Shown here piece by piece: positions 1 through 7,091 of a stretch of DNA of 39,419 nucleotides (its first letter is position 1; every line of letters begins with the position of its first letter). The position numbers were made by a program, and so were the translations under genes. This stretch comes from Paludibacteraceae bacterium (GTDB lineage: Bacteria; Bacteroidota; Bacteroidia; Bacteroidales; Paludibacteraceae). The notes below the pieces were generated by a model. It did no database searches. It had not been told where the DNA came from and saw nothing but the letters and a program-made list of their open reading frames with translations. Where the stretch lies: contig JAKSKY010000011.1 in the NCBI GenBank assembly GCA_024401515.1, forward strand, positions 1 through 39,419. Direction: 5' to 3'.

Positions 1-89
1 TGTTTTCTGTTATTATCATACATTAACAGGTTAGATTTGATATTATAAAAGTGTTAATCCGTACCGCATGGATGCAGGGGATTCCTTTG

Positions 90-97
90 CAAAGGTA
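90..97 (-). promoter_or_regulatory. -7 promoter element for a gene left of the window
   Basis: On the minus strand this reads TACCTTTG, a full match to the Bacteroidota -7 motif TAnnTTTG. It points left. Transcription would start near 84, and the minus-strand ATG at 23 opens a frame that runs off the left edge, so the served gene is probably mostly outside the window. No clear TTTG lies at the -33 spacing. The site sits in a 12-bp palindrome (82-93). Confidence 0.4.
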
Positions 98-136
98 ATG
101 AAAGATATTTTAAAAAATAAATTTTATATGTATTAA

Positions 137-817
137 TTACACGATGTCGACGATGCTCGCCCTCTTCCCCTTCACCCTGAATTTCACCTCCAATCCCGCG
201 AATTCAAATCCATAGATTCTCTCCTCGTCCTCGTGGTAGGCGGGGCGGGGATCTTGCGCGATGACATCGATGAGGGCTTTACGCTTCTCTTGGGGTACAA
301 AATCAAGCATTTCATCGGGAATTTCGACCTCTAATTGGTAGTCTGTGTTCTGAGAGGTAAAGCCAATGGCAGCCTCTGGGTGACAATCTGCCGCGATGTA
401 AGGTTTGATGTCGTAGATGGGTGTGCCATCCATCAAGTCCGCCCCAGAGACAATAATCACGGTTCCATCGTTCTTGTCGTGCTCGATGCCCTCCAATTTC
501 ACGGAGGAAAGGCCAATTTCGTTTGGACGGAAGGGTGAACGGGTCGCGAAAACGCCCATACGGGTGTTTCCTCCTAATCTTGGCGGACGAACAGTCGGCG
601 ACCAACCCTCTCGGATTGCCTCCGAGAAGCCCCAAATCAGCCAAATGTGCGAGAAATCGGTGAGCCCACGCAGGGATTCCTCGTTGCGGTATTCGGGTTC
701 GAATACAATTCGGGAACGAAGTGTGTCCACCAATCCGCTTTGTCTGGGAATGCCAAACTTGGTGGGGAAGTCACTCTTCATTCGTGCGATGATTTTAAAA
801 TTGGTTGAATCTGCCAT
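137..817 (-). CDS. trmO: tRNA (N6-threonylcarbamoyladenosine(37)-N6)-methyltransferase TrmO
   Basis: TrmO/TsaA-family protein of 226 residues. The family methylates N6 of t6A at position 37 of ANN-decoding tRNAs, using S-adenosylmethionine, in the cytoplasm. The N-terminal half carries the family core: an early 'F..KFG.PRQ' segment, the 'L.DFSHIWLIWGF' strand, then 'GVFATRSPFRPNEIGLS', the most recognisable TsaA signature. A short C-terminal domain follows, ending in an 'E.YGFEF' stretch, as in full-length TrmO. The ATG at 817 fits the expected N-terminus, and a TAGATTTG -7 element lies just upstream. It is transcribed alone, divergently from the chromate transporter unit. No oddities were seen. 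Confidence 0.92.
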   Translation of the reverse strand: MADSTNFKIIARMKSDFPTKFGIPRQSGLVDTLRSRIVFEPEYRNEESLRGLTDFSHIWLIWGFSEAIREGWSPTVRPPRLGGNTRMGVFATRSPFRPNEIGLSSVKLEGIEHDKNDGTVIIVSGADLMDGTPIYDIKPYIAADCHPEAAIGFTSQNTDYQLEVEIPDEMLDFVPQEKRKALIDVIAQDPRPAYHEDEERIYGFEFAGLEVKFRVKGKRASIVDIV

Positions 818-843
818 CGTCGATATTTTTTCTAAAATTCATG

Positions 844-851
844 CAAATCTA
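844..851 (-). promoter_or_regulatory. -7 promoter element of trmO
   Basis: Minus-strand TAGATTTG matches TAnnTTTG and lies 26 nt before the trmO ATG, leaving a leader of about 20 nt. A TTTG occurs upstream but its spacing (13 nt) is too short for a standard -33 box. Confidence 0.5.
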
Positions 852-936
852 CCCTATTTTGCCACAAAAAGGGCGTTTTGCGACAATTATCTTGTCGTTT
901 GAACCTATTTTCCTATTCGATTGGAGAGGGAAACCA

Positions 937-944
937 TACATTTG
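937..944 (+). promoter_or_regulatory. Candidate -7 element for a short leader transcript or sRNA
   Basis: TACATTTG matches TAnnTTTG. A transcript starting near 950 would run about 165 nt and stop at the strong hairpin at 1082-1115, before the chromate transporter. This would produce a small RNA or an attenuated leader. No clear -33 box was found. Confidence 0.4.
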
Positions 945-1021
945 CATCAAATAAAACCCCTATAATTTAACACTGTATTACTTTTAAGATTCTACCAGGA
1001 AAAACACAAAGCATCGAACAG

Positions 1022-1075
1022 ATGCATTTAAGAGTGATGAATTTGAAAGATCACTTGAAAAGAGGCTGTTTGTAA
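1022..1075 (+). CDS. Possible 17-residue leader peptide
   Basis: A 17-codon frame starts at ATG 1022 (a second in-frame ATG is at 1037) and ends with Lys-Arg-Gly-Cys-Leu and TAA at 1073-1075. The stop is only 6 nt before the stem of a strong terminator-like hairpin, the geometry of a leader peptide in front of an attenuator. No good ribosome binding site is visible before ATG 1022. The 818-1142 gap otherwise holds only the promoter elements and terminator listed here. Translation is inference from position. Confidence 0.25.
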   Translation: MHLRVMNLKDHLKRGCL

Positions 1076-1081
1076 GATTAG

Positions 1082-1115
1082 GCGGAGAGACTGATTAGAA
1101 GTCTCTCCGCTTTTT
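1082..1115 (+). terminator. Strong intrinsic terminator upstream of the chromate transporter genes
   Basis: A perfect 11-bp stem (1082-1092 with 1100-1110), a 7-nt loop and TTTTT at 1111-1115. It ends any transcript from the 937-944 promoter. It is followed within 2 nt by another -7 element, so it lies between two promoters and could act as an attenuator for the upstream one. Confidence 0.8.
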
Positions 1116-1116
1116 G

Positions 1117-1124
1117 TATCTTTG
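1117..1124 (+). promoter_or_regulatory. -7 promoter element of the chromate transporter unit
   Basis: TATCTTTG, a full match to TAnnTTTG, 18 nt before the ATG at 1143. The start site would be near 1129-1131, giving a leader of about 12 nt. This also argues against the in-frame TTG at 1122 as start codon, because that codon lies inside the promoter. No clean -33 TTTG is visible, since that position falls within the terminator stem. Confidence 0.55.
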
Positions 1125-1142
1125 CGCACCAATTTGTTGTAT

Positions 1143-1700
1143 ATGGTTTCATTAAAAGAATTATTTGTCATCTTTTTTAATATTGGCGCCTTCACGTTGG
1201 GTGGAGGTTATGCCATGCTGACGATGGTGGAGGATGCTATCGTCACGAAACGGAAATACATTGAGAAGGAGGAGTTCTGGGATTTGATCGCGGTGCTTCA
1301 ATCCTTGCCTGGCGTATTCGCCTTGAACACAGCCTTGTATGTGGGGTATAAACTGCGTGGCCGTTGGGGCGCGTTTTGGGCATCCTTGGGCGCTGTTTTG
1401 CCCTCCTTCCTTGCTATTATCATCATAGCGATGTGTTTCACGGAAATCAAGGACAATGAGTTTGTGGAAAGCCTTTTCAAGGGCATCCGACCTTGTGTGG
1501 TGGCGCTTATCGCGGTACCTGCCGTTAATTTGATAAAAAAGAACTGCAAGAACTGGTGGATGATTTTGATCGCTATTCTCTCCGCCGGTTTGATCTGGTG
1601 GTTCAAAGTCAATCCGATATGGATCATCGTCGTGGTTTCTGTGGCGGCGGTCGCTTATGGAATGTATGGTTATAATAAGATGAAAGGGGAGCAAAAATGA
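1143..1700 (+). CDS. Chromate transporter family protein, first short CHR subunit
   Basis: CHR-family membrane protein of 185 residues. Short CHR proteins occur as adjacent pairs that together match one long ChrA; the family includes chromate efflux proteins, but the native substrate of such pairs is often unknown. Seen here: the 'FFNIGAFTLGGGYAML' motif near the N-terminus, 'LPGVFALNTALYVGYKLRG' (the family's PGP-like segment, here PGV), and several hydrophobic helices to the C-terminus. ATG 1143 is preferred to TTG 1122 because of the promoter position. The stop overlaps the ATG of the partner gene (ATGA, 1697-1700), indicating translational coupling. A terminator and promoter lie directly upstream. 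Confidence 0.87.
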   Translation: MVSLKELFVIFFNIGAFTLGGGYAMLTMVEDAIVTKRKYIEKEEFWDLIAVLQSLPGVFALNTALYVGYKLRGRWGAFWASLGAVLPSFLAIIIIAMCFTEIKDNEFVESLFKGIRPCVVALIAVPAVNLIKKNCKNWWMILIAILSAGLIWWFKVNPIWIIVVVSVAAVAYGMYGYNKMKGEQK

Positions 1701-2236
1701 CGTTTTTACAACTATTATATGTCTTTTTTAAGATTGGATTATTAGGTTTTGGCGGTGGTTACGCCATGCTTTCTTTGATTCAGTTCGAGGTGGTGGATCA
1801 TTTCGGGTGGATGACGGTGACCCAGTTCTCCGATATGTTGGCGATCTCTCAGATGACGCCTGGACCGGTCTCCATCAATACGGCCACTTATGTGGGCTAT
1901 GAGGTGGCTGGCATTCCTGGTGCAGTGGTGGCGACGATTGCTTTGTGCCTTCCTTCCATCTTGATGATGTATTTTGTCATTCGTTTCATGATTAACAACA
2001 AGGAGAATCGTTTTATGCAATATATCCTTGGCGGTTTACGTCCTGTCTTGGGCGGTCTCATTCTAGCCGCGGCGTTGCTTTTGGTGAACCGTGAGAGTTT
2101 TGTTGATTTTGGATGGGGTGAACGCAATATTTCAGTTCTCATATTTATTGCTACATTTGTGGCGCTCTACTTCTATAAAGTCAATGCGATGTGGTTAATT
2201 GCGGCGGCTGGTGCGGTAGGTGTGTTATTTATGTAA
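1697..2236 (+). CDS. Chromate transporter family protein, second short CHR subunit
   Basis: Second CHR half, 179 residues. It repeats the motifs of its partner: 'FFKIGLLGFGGGYAML' at the N-terminus and 'MTPGPVSINTATYVGYEVAG', where the family's PGP is intact. Several strongly hydrophobic segments follow. The coupled 4-bp overlap with the first half and the similar length support a two-subunit transporter in the inner membrane. The function is known only at family level; chromate, sulfate or another oxyanion cannot be chosen from sequence. The next gene starts 23 nt later on the same strand and is probably co-transcribed. Confidence 0.87.
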   Translation: MTFLQLLYVFFKIGLLGFGGGYAMLSLIQFEVVDHFGWMTVTQFSDMLAISQMTPGPVSINTATYVGYEVAGIPGAVVATIALCLPSILMMYFVIRFMINNKENRFMQYILGGLRPVLGGLILAAALLLVNRESFVDFGWGERNISVLIFIATFVALYFYKVNAMWLIAAAGAVGVLFM

Positions 2237-2259
2237 ATCTTACATTGATACGGTAGCGT

Positions 2260-4170
2260 ATGGGACAACGAGGCGTGTTTCGTCTATCGGGACTGGTGTT
2301 TTTTCTACTGATTCCACTCCTTTCTGTCTTTTCAGAAGGGTATCGTTCCTCGTTGCCCGATAAAACAACGTTTGACCAATTCTCAGGATTGCCTCTGGTA
2401 GGCAAATATGGACAAGTCTCCTCGGTGAAGGTCTTTTATGAGATCCAAGAGGATAAACTATATTACCTGAACAACCACAATTTCTCCTTCCACTATGATT
2501 TTTGTTCCGAGGTGTTGGACCATACGGTGGATTTGGAAACTTTCAACGCCTATAATTACGTCGACCATCCCAGACGTAAGTATCTGTTGGCCAATGTGAA
2601 TTATTACCGCACGATGGATATCTACGCTATGGAGTTCTCCGATGCGGATGAGGTGACATTGCCGCAGATATTGCTGCTTTGGAATAGGGTGACGCAATCT
2701 TTCTATGTCGGGAAGGATTTACGTCTATTGGTCAGCAATGGACGTATTTATGATATGCGCGCGCAATTGGAGGACACTGTTCCTTTGTTGATGCCTTCGG
2801 AGGTTTACGGAGAGCTCTCCTACCAAGCGGTTAGTAAGCGTTCCTGCGTAGGGCGGTTGCGTTATGTCGCTAACTTGGATTCGATGCGGGGAGAACTGCT
2901 TCCTTCGGATATTATTGTTTTAAATAAATCACCCCTTTCGTTGCCGCAGGTGGCGGGCGTGATTGTCACGGAATTCCAAACCCCTTTGAGCCATCTTTCC
3001 ATTTTAGGGCAAAATAGGAAGATGCCTGTGGCTGCCTACAAAGATGCGTTTCGAGATAGACAATTGCGTTCTTACGAAGGTAAAAATGTGGAATTTGAGG
3101 TGGCATCCGACACCTTCCACTTGAAGGAAATCGCTAAATTAAAGCGTCGTAAGGAGCGGAAGAAACCCTATCGTATGGATTACGATTTGTCTGTGGCCCA
3201 TTTGGTCCGACTCGACTCGGTGGATCGTTTGGCCTATCGTTATATGGGCCATAAGGCTTGCAATTTCGCTCTTCTAAGCAGATTGAGCCGAGAGGAGGGT
3301 TCCGCATTTTTAGTCCCTGAGTGTGGTTTTGCGATCCCATTCTATTTTTATCAGCAACATGCGATCCGTTCGGGTGCGAAGCCATTGATTGAGGATTTAA
3401 TCAAACAGGGTGCGAAATGGAACGATCAGCAGGTGACGGAACGTTTGACGGAGATCCGTTCCTTGATTCTCTCTTGTTCGATGGATTCCGCTTTGGTGAA
3501 GGCGGTCGATCGTCAGGTGGCGGATTGTGGTTATGAGAAGATGCGTTTCCGTTCTTCCACCAATGCGGAGGATGCCGCATGGTTCTCGGGCGCAGGTTTG
3601 TACGATTCCAAATCCGGGGGGGTAGGTAGTTCCAAGAAATCGTTTGAGAAGGCGATCAAAACAGTGTGGGCTAGCCTTTGGTCCTATGCGGCTTATAAGG
3701 AGCGTGAATATTACAAAATAGACCATTCCTGCGCTTTCATGGGTGTCTTGGCCCATCGAGCCTTCCCTTCCGAGGCGGTGAATGGTGTGGCGGTGACGAA
3801 GAATTTATATCGGGAGGAGTATCCGGGTTACACGGTGAATGCCCAGTTAGGAAGTGAAAATGTGGTGAATCCTTCTCCTGGCGTTGTGTGCGACCAGTTT
3901 ATTTGTGTGCCTTGGCAATTGGGTATTCTTTATGAGGAGAAACGTCCCATCGATATTATCACCCAGTCTAATTTGACGAATGGACATTTGACTATGGCTA
4001 CTGAGGAGATAAAGCAATTGGCGGACCAACTGCAGATTATCCATGACTATTTTTACGCGCAGCTTCGCATCAATCTATTATACCAGGACTTTGCGGTGGA
4101 TGTGGAGTTCAAGCTGGATGGCCCGGAACGCAAACTATATGTGAAACAGGTCCGTCCGTATAACTATTGA
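2260..4170 (+). CDS. Exported protein with permuted PEP-synthase-like domains (phosphohistidine then ATP-binding)
   Basis: A 636-residue protein with a hydrophobic N-terminal segment (residues 9-24) that looks like a signal peptide or anchor. Residues about 35-200 are unrecognised. Residues about 215-285 match the swivelling phosphohistidine domain of PEP-utilising enzymes: 'AGVIVTEFQTPLSHLSILG' with candidate His245. Residues about 335-636 match the PEP synthase/PPDK nucleotide-binding domain: 'RFRSSTNAED' (430-438), 'VWASLWSYAAYKER' (469-482), 'NGVAVTKNL' (508-516) and the end motif 'LYVKQVRPYN'. In PpsA and PPDK the ATP domain comes first and a PEP-binding barrel last. Here the order is reversed, the barrel is missing and the protein seems exported. 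It lies 23 nt after the CHR pair and overlaps the convergent rhomboid gene by 7 bp. The reaction is unknown. Confidence 0.72.
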   Translation: MGQRGVFRLSGLVFFLLIPLLSVFSEGYRSSLPDKTTFDQFSGLPLVGKYGQVSSVKVFYEIQEDKLYYLNNHNFSFHYDFCSEVLDHTVDLETFNAYNYVDHPRRKYLLANVNYYRTMDIYAMEFSDADEVTLPQILLLWNRVTQSFYVGKDLRLLVSNGRIYDMRAQLEDTVPLLMPSEVYGELSYQAVSKRSCVGRLRYVANLDSMRGELLPSDIIVLNKSPLSLPQVAGVIVTEFQTPLSHLSILGQNRKMPVAAYKDAFRDRQLRSYEGKNVEFEVASDTFHLKEIAKLKRRKERKKPYRMDYDLSVAHLVRLDSVDRLAYRYMGHKACNFALLSRLSREEGSAFLVPECGFAIPFYFYQQHAIRSGAKPLIEDLIKQGAKWNDQQVTERLTEIRSLILSCSMDSALVKAVDRQVADCGYEKMRFRSSTNAEDAAWFSGAGLYDSKSGGVGSSKKSFEKAIKTVWASLWSYAAYKEREYYKIDHSCAFMGVLAHRAFPSEAVNGVAVTKNLYREEYPGYTVNAQLGSENVVNPSPGVVCDQFICVPWQLGILYEEKRPIDIITQSNLTNGHLTMATEEIKQLADQLQIIHDYFYAQLRINLLYQDFAVDVEFKLDGPERKLYVKQVRPYNY

Positions 4171-4760
4171 TCATAATCCTCTTCCTGTTCTTTCTTCCTT
4201 GCAGCGAAGATGAATCCGGAGATGCCTCCGCAACCTCCTCCGATCAAATGTCCCATTTGGGAGACATTGTCCGCTACAAGAATTCCGTTCATCACTTCTC
4301 GTCCGAGATATAACACCAACACCAAAATAAAGGTGAGGGGGATTTCCTTCTCCTTGAAGGAGGTCATGGAGGCTAGGATGATAAAGGCGAAGACGACACC
4401 TGAGGCTCCTAATAGGGCGTAAGGTGTGAACAAATTATTGATCAGTGCGGTCACAAAGGCGGTGGCTAGGATAACGAAGAGGATTCGCTTGCTACCATAT
4501 TTTTCCTCCAACATGGGGCCTATTAGAATAAAGAGCAGCATATTGTTCGCATAGTGCGAGAGGTTGGCGTGGCCCAAGACATGGGTAAACATCCGCAAGT
4601 AGGTCAGTGGGTTCAGTAGGGATGAATGGTAGGTCGTGAAGAATGCTTGGGTGGTGTAGTTGGCTGTGAGATAGCCGAGCAAAAGTGACAATCCCGAAAT
4701 AATCGCGAAACTCAAGACTACGGGGGAATTGAATGTTATTCTAAGGCCGTTGCTGCTCAT
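4164..4760 (-). CDS. Rhomboid-family intramembrane serine protease
   Basis: A 198-residue multi-helix membrane protein of the rhomboid (S54) family, which cleaves transmembrane substrates inside the bilayer. The catalytic motif GASG is present with Ser120, and the partner His171 lies in 'QMGHLIGGGCGG'. The 'HANLSHYANNMLLF' segment in the second helix matches the conserved HxxxxHxxxN region. The length fits the basic six-helix form without extra domains. The C-terminal tail is charged. The gene is 7 nt downstream of the DUF554 gene, so the two are probably co-transcribed, and its 3' end overlaps the convergent PEP-synthase-like gene. The substrate is unknown. Confidence 0.9.
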   Translation of the reverse strand: MSSNGLRITFNSPVVLSFAIISGLSLLLGYLTANYTTQAFFTTYHSSLLNPLTYLRMFTHVLGHANLSHYANNMLLFILIGPMLEEKYGSKRILFVILATAFVTALINNLFTPYALLGASGVVFAFIILASMTSFKEKEIPLTFILVLVLYLGREVMNGILVADNVSQMGHLIGGGCGGISGFIFAARKKEQEEDYDQ

Positions 4761-4767
4761 AATATTT

Positions 4768-5466
4768 TCAAATCAATCCTTTAATGATATAAAATAACAC
4801 CGGCACCAATAGCGCCGGTAACATATTCACTGTTTTGCAATCCTTGATGCCTAGCATGGATAAGCCTGAACTGACAATCAGCACACCTCCCACGATGCTC
4901 AATTCGTTGCGCATAGGCTCTGGCATGGCGGTGCTGAAATGGTAAGCGAGCAGATAGAAGGATCCTTGCCAACAGAAAAGGATAGGGGCCGCCAATAGCA
5001 TTACTCTTCCGTAGGAGGCGGCTAGAACCGCAGAACCGACCATGTCTAGTGTAGCGTTGGTGTAAAGGAAGGTGTTGGCGGGTTCGTTGAAGTCCCAACC
5101 GTGGCTGGGGGAGAGGGCGGATTGCACGGGTCCAACAATGGCAAAGGTGCCGATGCAGAAGAGTAATACGCCTGTCATCAGTCCTTGCACCTCTCTCTTA
5201 CGCCCCTTCGCCGCACGTTCGATGCGGCCTTCCAGATCCAGTTTGGTACCTATTAAGGCACCTATCGCTATGCTAAGGATGAAAAGAACGGGTATTTCAC
5301 TTTTTTGCATATTGGGCAGTGCGGCGTTGGCACCCAATACAAGGCAACATAGTCCAAGTCCATTGAATAGGGCTTGTTTGAAACGCTCCGAGATTTTCTC
5401 TCCGAAGAGAGAGCCGCAAGTCGCTCCAATGAGGATGGTGCAGGTATTGATGATTGTACCTAACAT
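4768..5466 (-). CDS. DUF554 family membrane protein
   Basis: A 232-residue protein matching the DUF554 (YdfK/YqgA-like) family throughout: 'GTIINTCTILIGATCGSLFG' at the N-terminus, 'GLGLCCLVLGANAAL', 'GALIGTKLDLEGRIE', then the 'LLFCIGTFAIVGPVQSAL' helix. About six or seven hydrophobic segments are visible. The family is presumed to be an inner membrane transporter, with no established substrate. ATG 5466 fits the family start. The rhomboid gene follows after 7 nt. Upstream is a short intergenic space with a dispersed repeat (5517-5536). Confidence 0.88.
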   Translation of the reverse strand: MLGTIINTCTILIGATCGSLFGEKISERFKQALFNGLGLCCLVLGANAALPNMQKSEIPVLFILSIAIGALIGTKLDLEGRIERAAKGRKREVQGLMTGVLLFCIGTFAIVGPVQSALSPSHGWDFNEPANTFLYTNATLDMVGSAVLAASYGRVMLLAAPILFCWQGSFYLLAYHFSTAMPEPMRNELSIVGGVLIVSSGLSMLGIKDCKTVNMLPALLVPVLFYIIKGLI

Positions 5467-5516
5467 AACATATAGTTTGGATTTGTTCTTGTATAGGATT
5501 CGTGATTTCCGCGTAG

Positions 5517-5536
5517 GGCTTGCGCGCCTACGCTAC
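5517..5536. repeat. Dispersed intergenic repeat, copy 1
   Basis: The 20-nt sequence here (GGCTTGCGC..CTACGCTAC) recurs with two changes at 23742-23761. Seven-base arms GCGTAGG (5511-5517) and CCTACGC (5527-5533) give it partial inverted symmetry. Both copies lie between genes and both are followed by AT-rich sequence. Function unknown. Confidence 0.5.
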
Positions 5537-5567
5537 ATCATTTCTTAATCACAAAGTAGTGTCGAAT

Positions 5568-6800
5568 TCAATTCGCCCCTACGGTGCGTATCAGAAGGGA
5601 ACTGTCGCCGTAACTTAGGAATCTGAAACCGTTCTTCATCGCGTAGTCATACATCTTCTTCCAATCCTCTCCCACAAAGGCGGATATGAGGAGCAGTAGG
5701 GTACTCTGTGGCTGGTGGAAGTTGGTGATGATCGCCTTCACGATGTGGAAGTTGTAGCCAGGGACGATGATGATTTGGGTGTCGGCCGATATAGTTTCCA
5801 GTTCGTGTTTTTCCATATAGGCGAGGATGGCATCTAATGATTCCTCTGTGGAGAGGTTGTAGCCGCTGTTGTAAGGCATCCATTGGGTGACCTTCAGCTC
5901 TGTTTCGTTCAATTTAGGATTTTCGGCCAATTGGCAACCAATGTAATAGAGGCTCTCCAAGGTGCGGACCGAGGTGGTGCCGACGGCGATGACTTTGCCT
6001 GCTTTTCGGATCTTCTCCACCACGCTCTTTTGTACGGAGATCCACTCGGTGTGCATCTCGTGGTCACCGATGGTTTCGGATTTCACGGGTTGGAAAGTAC
6101 CTGCGCCCACATGGAGGGTTACCTCCTCGCAATGGATATTTTTTTTGTTCAAAGCATCGAACACTTCAGGCGTGAAGTGTAGGCCAGCGGTAGGTGCGGC
6201 CACCGATCCCTTGATTTTCGAATAGACGGTCTGGTAGGTGATTTTGTCGCGGTCCACCGTCTCGCGGTGCAGGTAGGGTGGAATCGGCAATACACCGAAA
6301 GCGTCCAGGATGGAGGCGAAATTCACCGTCTCATCCTCCCAGAAGAAGCGGACATAGTAGGCGTTGCCGACAGCCTCTTGCTTCTCTGCCTTGAAGATGA
6401 TCTCCTTGTCGTTCACCTTGACCGATTTCTCCAAGATGGTACCAGGCTTCCACTTGCTGGCGTTACCCACCATACATTTCCAGACGCACTCACCCGTGGT
6501 TTGGAAGGTGAGGACATAGTCGTGTGGACGGATGGGTTCAAGGCAGAAGACCTCGATACGGGCGCCTGTCTCCTTGTGGAAAACCAAGCGAGCCTGGATG
6601 ACACGGGTGTTGTTGCAGACCAACAAGTCTCCCCCGTTCAAGTAATCAGGGATTTGCTTGAAGATGGCGTGGGAGATCTCCCCGTTTCGGTAGAGGAGTA
6701 GCTTGGATTCGTCACGTTTCTCCAAAGGGAATTTCGCGATGCGCTCGTCGGGAAGATCGTAGTTGAAATCTTCTATGGCAATGTCTTGTGGTTTCTGCAT
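5568..6800 (-). CDS. QueA-like S-adenosylmethionine:tRNA ribosyltransferase-isomerase, long paralogue
   Basis: A 410-residue QueA-family protein. QueA transfers and isomerises the ribosyl part of S-adenosylmethionine onto preQ1 in tRNA, making epoxyqueuosine. Family motifs are all present: 'DLLVCNNTRVIQARL', 'SVAAPTAGLHFTPEV', 'TLHVGAGTFQPV', 'VIAVGTTSVRTLES', 'ITNFHQPQSTLLLLISAF' and the ending 'YGDSSLLI'. It is about 60 residues longer than the second, normal-sized QueA at 28454, mainly through an insertion between 'RTLES' and the 'NFH' motif. A start at 6824 is possible by frame, but the TACCTTTG promoter at 6826-6833 would put the transcript start inside those first codons, so ATG 6800 is preferred. 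Whether it acts on preQ1-tRNA or another substrate is unknown. Confidence 0.85.
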   Translation of the reverse strand: MQKPQDIAIEDFNYDLPDERIAKFPLEKRDESKLLLYRNGEISHAIFKQIPDYLNGGDLLVCNNTRVIQARLVFHKETGARIEVFCLEPIRPHDYVLTFQTTGECVWKCMVGNASKWKPGTILEKSVKVNDKEIIFKAEKQEAVGNAYYVRFFWEDETVNFASILDAFGVLPIPPYLHRETVDRDKITYQTVYSKIKGSVAAPTAGLHFTPEVFDALNKKNIHCEEVTLHVGAGTFQPVKSETIGDHEMHTEWISVQKSVVEKIRKAGKVIAVGTTSVRTLESLYYIGCQLAENPKLNETELKVTQWMPYNSGYNLSTEESLDAILAYMEKHELETISADTQIIIVPGYNFHIVKAIITNFHQPQSTLLLLISAFVGEDWKKMYDYAMKNGFRFLSYGDSSLLIRTVGAN

Positions 6801-6825
6801 TTTCTTCTTCTTTGATATAAGCATA

Positions 6826-6833
6826 CAAAGGTA
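6826..6833 (-). promoter_or_regulatory. -7 promoter element that decides the start of the QueA-like gene
   Basis: Minus-strand TACCTTTG matches TAnnTTTG. It ends 1 nt before the upstream in-frame ATG at 6824. The expected transcript start is around 6820, so translation most likely begins at ATG 6800. The heptamer repeat 6834-6861 directly adjoins the element and fills the region where a -33 box would be. Confidence 0.6.
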
Positions 6834-6861
6834 GTTAAGAGTTAAGAATTAAGAGTTAAGA
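6834..6861 (-). repeat. Heptamer tandem repeat upstream of the QueA-like gene
   Basis: Four 7-nt units (GTTAAGA, GTTAAGA, ATTAAGA, GTTAAGA on the plus strand; TTAACTC-type on the minus strand). The array lies immediately upstream of the -7 element. It is in inverted orientation to the similar array at 7049-7090. Confidence 0.8.
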
Positions 6862-6949
6862 ATGGTGAGTTTTTTAAGGTGGAAGGGTGTTCTTAGGTTG
6901 AATGGTGGAGAAGAGTTGGAAAACATTTTTATACTTTATTGGATTATGC

Positions 6950-6957
6950 TAAATTTG
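6950..6957 (+). promoter_or_regulatory. Possible -7 element for the NifX-like gene
   Basis: TAAATTTG matches TAnnTTTG but is 134 nt before the ATG at 7092, and no clear -33 box is seen. The rest of the 6862-7048 interval shows no gene. Confidence 0.3.
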
Positions 6958-7048
6958 TGTGTGTAATTTAAGAGAAGAAATGAGGGGAGTTTGGGGAATT
7001 CCCATGCGATATCATGATTGATTGTAACGAACTAAAGTTCCTTATTTC

Positions 7049-7090
7049 TTAACTCTTAACTCTTAACTCTTAATTCTTAATTTTTAATTC
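7049..7090 (+). repeat. Heptamer tandem repeat abutting the NifX-like start codon
   Basis: Six exact-length 7-nt units (TTAACTC three times, then TTAATTC, TTAATTT, TTAATTC) end one base before the ATG at 7092. They occupy the place where a ribosome binding site would be. Copy-number change would alter the leader in 7-nt steps. Confidence 0.85.
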
Positions 7091-7091
7091 A

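Noticed and set aside
1122-1142. Upstream TTG start for the first CHR gene
   Set aside because: The TTG is the last part of the TATCTTTG promoter element, so it would not be transcribed.
6834-7090. A MITE-like element bounded by inverted heptamer arrays
   Set aside because: The arrays are simple tandem repeats that also occur singly at 7566-7593 and 23816-23829, and no target-site duplication or shared interior was seen.
7049-7090. A CRISPR array
   Set aside because: Units are 7 nt with no spacers; no other regularly spaced repeats and no cas genes are present in the window.
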